A DNA stretch of 64,000 nt from Hippasteria phrygiana. Its lineage: Eukaryota > Echinodermata > Asteroidea > Valvatida > Goniasteridae. Location of the stretch: assembly GCA_037893225.1 (NCBI GenBank), contig JAZGUH010000928.1, positions 434,001-498,000 of the forward strand, read 5' to 3'. Both the position numbers and the translations under genes were made by a program. Below are positions 59,447 through 64,000 of this stretch, piece after piece. The notes beneath the pieces were generated by a model, which had not been told where the DNA came from, ran no database searches, and was given only the letters and a program-made list of their open reading frames with translations. Position 1 is the first letter of the stretch, and each line of letters starts with the position of its first letter.

Positions 59447-59938
59447 AATCATGTACACTCATTATCAGACAAACTGACTTTTCACTGTATGTTTGCATCA
59501 TTGTGTCCGGACAGGAGATTCTGTTAATATCGAGAACAGAGTTTGTTGAACTCTGGCATTATAAGGTGCCCTACCGGATACATTGCAATCACCTTATTAG
59601 ATAAAGGGGAGGCCCACTAAGGGGCACTAAATGAAAAAGATGAACGAGGATCAATGCTGGTCATCGCAAAAGGTTCAACACGAGAACTACGCTCTTACTT
59701 TTACAGGCCCTGAGTGATTCAGTGACAGAAACAACAGTTTTCAAGAATAGAGGGGAGAATGACCCCCCCCCCCCCCCCCCCACCCCCCTGTACATGTACA
59801 TCCTCGTAATCATACATGGATTCTTATTTAAAAAAAAAAAATTTGGGCTTATCCCTGATCTGTAAATTTTTGCAAAAACCATCAGTTTTATAGTTTATTT
59901 TATCCACCATTTTATGTACAAGTTCTTAAAATGTAAAA

Positions 59939-60179
59939 TAGAGGAATTTCACATTACATGTAGCCCCTTCTGCGCACTTCCGGGTTGAAAGCGAGAATGT
60001 CAGTGGGAAACAAAACAACGCTTATCACCACATTCATTCATGCACGAATTAATCAGGCCATAAAAGGCAGCGCAGGCGCACGATCAGCATAAAGTTGTTT
60101 ACTGTGACATTGAGATCCTCGTTTTCAAACGCGGAAGTGCGCAGATCGGCGCTAAACTCGTCGTTGTGGGATTCCTCTA
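59939..60179. mobile_element. 241-bp inverted-repeat MITE (TAGAGGAAT ends)
   Basis: TAGAGGAATTTCACATTAC and, in reverse, TAGAGGAATCCCACAACG start long arms that continue into CTGCGCACTTCCG and GAATGTCA / CAATGTCAC. A TA at each end may be the target duplication. Confidence 0.75.
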
Positions 60180-61066
60180 TTCAGGCAAAATAGAACATGA
60201 CTATAGCCACAGAGGAAGATACGTTAAAGGAAGACTATCAGCAATGTTTTTCCACCCTAGTTGCTTTAATTAATTATTAACCATGTAGATGTTATTTTCA
60301 GTATTATAGAAATGTTCCAAAATTATTATTATTATTAATATGGCTATGGCCATAATTTTATACTGCGCAAATGCTTACTTCAAGAACAATTAAAGGTGAC
60401 TTCCCAAAATAACATTTTTCATCATCTGTTTTAATATCCACTGCAAATTTGACAAATAGGCTCTCCACAGACTTAAAACGCAACCGACACAAAAACACAA
60501 ACTGAGCTACATAGGTTTAACGTATAATGTATGTTGTCATGCAGAACCTTGAATGTAAAATAATAATCAATACGTGACGTCTAATGGGTCCCTCAAATTA
60601 ACATGGAAAACTCATTACAGATCTTAGGAGGAGACAGGATGTGTATCTAATGTCTACCTAATGTCTAGCCAAATGACTACATGTATTTTGCCTAACTCAT
60701 TAATTATCCATTCAAAGGATGTACATGTATGTATCGTATGTACATCCCAAGACCCAATGGCATCAATAATTTCCTTAAAGGAAACATGATTTAGGATTTA
60801 TATTGCATTATTCCTGCTTAAAACAATAAAGTATTATCTTGACAATGATATTTTGTGTCCAGAGACAATTATTTCCCAGATTAAATATGAGAAAACAATG
60901 TTTGAAAATGTTTGTCCAAGCTACTCCGCCCCCTGAGTGGGACCCTCATAGGTGTGTGACGTAGATCGAGGCACATTACCTATTCATCACGGGTATGCAT
61001 TGTGTGTACATTGTACGGCGAAAATTCTTCGTACAAAATCTAAGCAAAATATAGTGTTTTTCGGCC
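60180..61066. other. sequence upstream of the THAP frame; no gene seen
   Basis: TTAAAGGAAGACTATCAGC at 60224 and TTAAAGGTGACTTCCC near 60392 resemble TTAA-element starts, but no partners were found. Immediately upstream of the THAP ATG lies balanced-composition DNA that could be its 5' leader. Confidence 0.35.
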
Positions 61067-61351
61067 ATGCCGACAAGGTGTGTGGCTGCTGGGTGCAGCA
61101 AAACAATGACGGATGGAGTAAGCCTTCATTTATTTCCAACTGATGCGAAATATCGGAGAATTTGGACGGCGAAAGTGAAGGTGACAAGAGCAAAGTGGTC
61201 CGGCCCCAGCAGCTTTTCAGCGTTATGTAGCGACCACTTTGAGCCGTCGTGTTTCGATACTGGTATTTTCAAATCCTTTGGGATGACCATTACAAATATG
61301 CTCAAGTCCACTGCCATCCCAACAAAGTTCCCAGATGTGAGTAAGATATAG
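61067..61351 (+). CDS. THAP-type zinc finger protein, N-terminal exon or short ORF
   Basis: The 94-residue frame is a full THAP domain, a C2CH zinc-coordinating, sequence-specific DNA-binding module of nuclear proteins and of P-element-type transposases. Visible residues: Cys5 and Cys10, Cys54 and His57 as the C2CH ligands; Pro24, Trp33 and Phe58 at the usual conserved places; and an AVPTIF-like box (AIPTKF, residues 83-88) closing the domain. The start is the ATG immediately before the first zinc ligand, as in most THAP proteins. No effector domain follows: the frame ends at TAG (61349). The same frame then continues open for about 20 codons to a GTAAGT donor-like site near 61410, so this may be a first exon with a nonsense change, or GTGAGT near 61338 may be the true donor. 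It could be a host THAP gene or belong to a Kolobok/P-type transposon. The domain call is firm; the gene model is not. Confidence 0.75.
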   Translation: MPTRCVAAGCSKTMTDGVSLHLFPTDAKYRRIWTAKVKVTRAKWSGPSSFSALCSDHFEPSCFDTGIFKSFGMTITNMLKSTAIPTKFPDVSKI

Positions 61352-62226
61352 GCAAATGCAGTTAAATGGCCCATTCCCCGAGGAGCCTTCGCTATTAAAG
61401 GGAGAAAATCAGGGTAAGTTCGATGTTAGTTGTTGTTGCAACTTACGAAATTGCACGTGTAGACCTAGTGTGTGTATACGGGCCGGGTCCAGACTATCGA
61501 GTCGATCCATGAATTTCGGTGCCTCGGTCTACGTCACGAACAGCGCCCTCAATTTGAGTCTCAACAAATTTCAAAAAGGGGGGGGTCAATTTTTGAGCGG
61601 CAAATAATCACACTAAAACTTCACTTGAACCAGTTTGGCTTTTAATTAGGCCTGTTCCGGGTATCCGGGTACCCGGATACCCGAATGCTGGCGTCAATAT
61701 CCGGTTCCATTTTTCCGGTTTGGGTACCCGAAACTTATGGTGAAAAATTCAATGTAAGGTTTCATACCAAAAATAAATAAATAAATACAGAGAATTCGAT
61801 CTATTTCAAACTCTGTTCCGACTCGAAAGACCCGAACCGTCCGGTGGTGTTTTGAAAACAATGCGTCAACAAAAATGCAGTGAATGGAAAGTATCAATAA
61901 TGTGGTCGGCCAACGCTGTTTGTATCTTATCTATAGTTGTCTTGTTGCTTATTATAGTCTGTCAATGGAATGTGAACTGCGGTTTACGCTGGGGCTAAAC
62001 TAGCTCCGCGGTATGATCAAAGAGCGGGCGGGAGTAATATTGATCTTGAGAGAGTGAACGTTGCTCAGACACTGGGGCAACGGGAATGGGAAGCACTCTC
62101 CGTATTAGGCCTACGGGTATACGTTAAAACAAAAACAATAAAAGGCTTTGCTTGGAGGAGGCTTTGCTTGGAGTAATTTGTTTTATGGTGTGTGATTATT
62201 TTGGTGTCCGACTACATGTGCCCTGT
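61352..62226. other. downstream of the THAP frame; GGGTACCCGG-rich patch
   Basis: 61645-61735 is crowded with GGGTACCCGGATACCC-type motifs beginning AGGCCTGTTCCGGG, very like a hAT subterminal region, but a right end was not found. GGCTTTGCTTGGAGGA is duplicated near 62143. No gene is supported. Confidence 0.4.
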
Positions 62227-62320
62227 CAACTCGTACCCGAGTCAACTCGTACCCAGGTTAACTCGTACCCAGGTTAACTCGTACCCAGGTTAACTCGTAC
62301 CCAGGTTAACTCGTACTCTG
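62227..62320. repeat. 16-bp tandem repeat AACTCGTACCCAGGTT, about 5 copies
   Basis: A nearly perfect array that shares the ACTCGTACC core with 45771-45930 but has a regular 16-bp period. It ends just before the TTAA element at 62340. Confidence 0.95.
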
Positions 62321-62339
62321 TGGATGATTTAATATTTAA

Positions 62340-62560
62340 CCCCTTGCGTACGGAAGACGCCAAAATGGCGCAAAAAACAAAAAACAGTACCACCAGGCCG
62401 GATGACGCTATTTGCCGCTATTTGTGCAATTTCAATCCATTGTTGGATTATTGTGTATGTTACGCTTAACTGCACAAGCACATTGTGGCCGTTTCGCTTG
62501 GCTGCAAAGGCCGGCGCGACACCCCAGCGCCTCCTGTAAATAACCGTACTCGAGGTCTTT
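62340..62560. mobile_element. TTAA element (CCCCTTG family), copy 4
   Basis: TTAA at 62336-62339 then CCCCTTGCGTACGG. The right end is degraded (CCGTACTCGAGGTCTTT) before TTAA at 62561. The core AATCCATTGTTGGATTATTG is shared with copies 2 and 3. Confidence 0.82.
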
Positions 62561-62927
62561 TTAAATATCTGAACCTTCTAAACGATATTTTTATAGAGAC
62601 TGGACGACAGGTAATGACTGCAGCTGTGAAAACGTCTTCAATGGAGAATGTCTTATATAATAGGTCAAATTTAACATAATTAATGTTCAACTTCAAAGGT
62701 CCTGGTGTCCCTGAAATAATTGAAATCAGTAATAAACACAAAGCCAAGATCGTAACTTTGCCTTAATAAGGCGGTTACACCACATGACCCCCCATTTTTG
62801 TTCTTGTGCTGGATATTTTTGAAAGCGCCGTCCCTGCGACAGAAGAACCGCCCCAGTATAAAATCGCTTTGGACAAGGCTTTACCTCTTTTTTACCTAGA
62901 AGATAGTGGCTCGCTCCGTGCAGTCGC

Positions 62928-63148
62928 CCAATCACAGGCTATTACGAACGTTGTGATATCTGGCCGGCGCCGAACAACCAATAAGTCCATATGAAAAGCC
63001 ACAGTAGACCAATCACGCAGTTCAGTGAGTCCACCTCGCACACGTGCCGTCCAATCAGCACACGGCACTCGCTCCCTGTGTGCAGTGCACGTGCGGCTCT
63101 GTCGGGGCTCCTTCGAAATACCGACATCGTAGGCCTAGTCATATAAAA
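62928..63148 (+). promoter_or_regulatory. candidate promoter: four CCAAT boxes and a TATA-like box
   Basis: CCAATCA or CCAATAA occurs at 62928, 62978, 63009 and 63051, all in the same orientation, followed by ATATAAAA at 63141. This is the layout of a classical NF-Y/TATA polymerase II promoter firing rightwards, with a start expected near 63170. The region is CpG-rich. No convincing downstream coding exon lies in the remaining 0.8 kb. Confidence 0.4.
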
Positions 63149-64000
63149 ACACTGCAGGATTATACCATGGAGGATTGTTTTCTTCCTCCATGATTATACC
63201 AAGCCTGGAACGATTGCGACATCGATGTCAAATTTAAGGCATTTGTTGAAACATCTACTTCTATACTGCATTTAATTTCAATTTTCTCGTAAGTCAATTG
63301 ACGTGGAATCAAGTCAGATCTACGGCCGGCTTGCTGTACGCACGTGCAGAAAGTAAATCTTTCTTTTTTAGGCCAAAACGAAAGCTACGAAAGCTATAAA
63401 AATAATAGCCACAAAAAGTGATAAAAACTTGCCTTAATTAATGTCAAAAATATTTACGGTCGATAATTCTTAAAAATAATGAGAATTTAGGTCGTGCATA
63501 TAGGCCTACACACCACACTAGGCACATACAACGCCAGCAAAGACGGGAAACTGGCCAACACTGTCCGTTTGTCGTGCGGTAAGCGTGCGTGATGCAGGCG
63601 GGCGACAAACCTCGTGTTGCGGCAGGAAATGTCGGGGAAACACGCTGCGCTAATCACTTCAAGTACCGTATTAGCGGTACAACCTCGAAATAAATTCATG
63701 AACACGGAAAATACTTACAGACAAGAGAGATCAAGTTCTGTGAATTAATTTAACTTGCAGAGATCTTATTTATCCATCGATGTTTATTTGGCATGTTTAC
63801 GATGTCAGATCATGGAGGAAGGAACACTCCTTCCTCCATGGTCAGATCTAACTGCAGTGCATGCATAGACTGGTTGCCACATTTCCATCATGCCTTCTTT
63901 GGCACTTAGTGGGCGGCGCGGCGGGAACCAGTACAGCATTGCTGCATTGAGCATTACACACGTGTTTTCATCACGGTGATAGGAAATCACGCACCGAAAG
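63149..64000. other. no supported gene; two small palindromes
   Basis: Downstream of the candidate promoter there is no convincing exon. GGATTATACCATGGAGGA faces CTTCCTCCATGATTATACC at 63158-63200. GATCATGGAGGAAGGAACAC faces TCCTTCCTCCATGGTC at 63806-63846. Both are of the type seen at 30803. Confidence 0.45.
63804..63848. repeat. small palindrome, CCATGGAGGA type, copy 3
   Basis: GTCAGATCATGGAGGAAGGA and its complement flank a 4-5 bp centre. Stable as a 20-bp stem. It may act as a hairpin or be a tiny MITE. Confidence 0.8.

Overview
The window reads as metazoan nuclear DNA, most likely from a marine invertebrate. It is AT-rich and almost gene-empty, and it is packed with non-autonomous DNA transposons. 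It also holds tRNA-derived SINEs, a LINE reverse-transcriptase fragment, minisatellites and long C/G homopolymers. The eight-base palindrome TACATGTA recurs throughout. An echinoderm or similar deuterostome is plausible from the SINE type and repeat style, but this is inference. No bacterial, organellar or viral gene organisation is visible.

Few stretches look protein-coding. (1) 61067-61351 (+) encodes a complete THAP zinc-finger domain. (2) 43603-45385 (-) is a decayed piggyBac-type transposase with a frameshift, two in-frame stops, an apparent internal deletion and one catalytic Asp changed to Asn. (3) 9297-9600 (+) is the C-terminal tail of an L2/CR1-like LINE polyprotein. (4) 13467-13820 (+) starts with a Tc1-like helix-turn-helix. 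(5) Short THAP fragments lie inside two copies of a TTAA-flanked element (18968-19630 and 40328-41442). A possible first exon lies at 50694-50894 (-). The other open frames look like chance or repeat-derived frames.

The main content is a layered transposon record that can be read by hand. Families with TTAA target sites: a 470-650 bp MITE starting AGGTAGTGTACA (eight copies); a palindromic MITE starting AGAGG (three); an element starting AGGGTGGCTGCAATG that carries a THAP fragment (two); elements starting CCCCTTG (four) or CCAGTTC (two); and one copy each of two further families (10990, 51592). The AGG families resemble Kolobok/T2 and the CCC families resemble piggyBac. hAT-like elements with 8-bp target duplications lie at 369-1186, 1221-1444, 9969-10177, 12733-14341, 25933-26523, 31278-31802, 37026-37551 and 57500-58023. 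Each hAT family has its own short motif iterated just inside its ends.

Layout. 0-20 kb: dense nested transposons, with hAT around MITE, MITE beside MITE, and a 1.6 kb hAT inside an older element. 20-28 kb: sparser, with a tRNA-headed foldback, a minisatellite block at 23.8-24.6 kb and a TA-flanked mini-element. 28-32 kb: TTAA elements in tandem, then a foldback with a hAT in its loop. 32-39 kb: mostly unique AT-rich DNA. 39-49 kb: TTAA elements, a THAP-bearing element, a 200-bp tandem array with a palindrome inserted, the piggyBac pseudogene and more TTAA elements. 49-64 kb: a SINE, a GC-rich 16-mer array, another hAT, another MITE, the THAP open frame and a CCAAT-box cluster with a TATA-like site near 63 kb.

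The strongest observation is that TTAA elements of different families repeatedly sit end to end sharing a single TTAA. Filled and empty sites inside the window also allow several insertions to be ordered in time.
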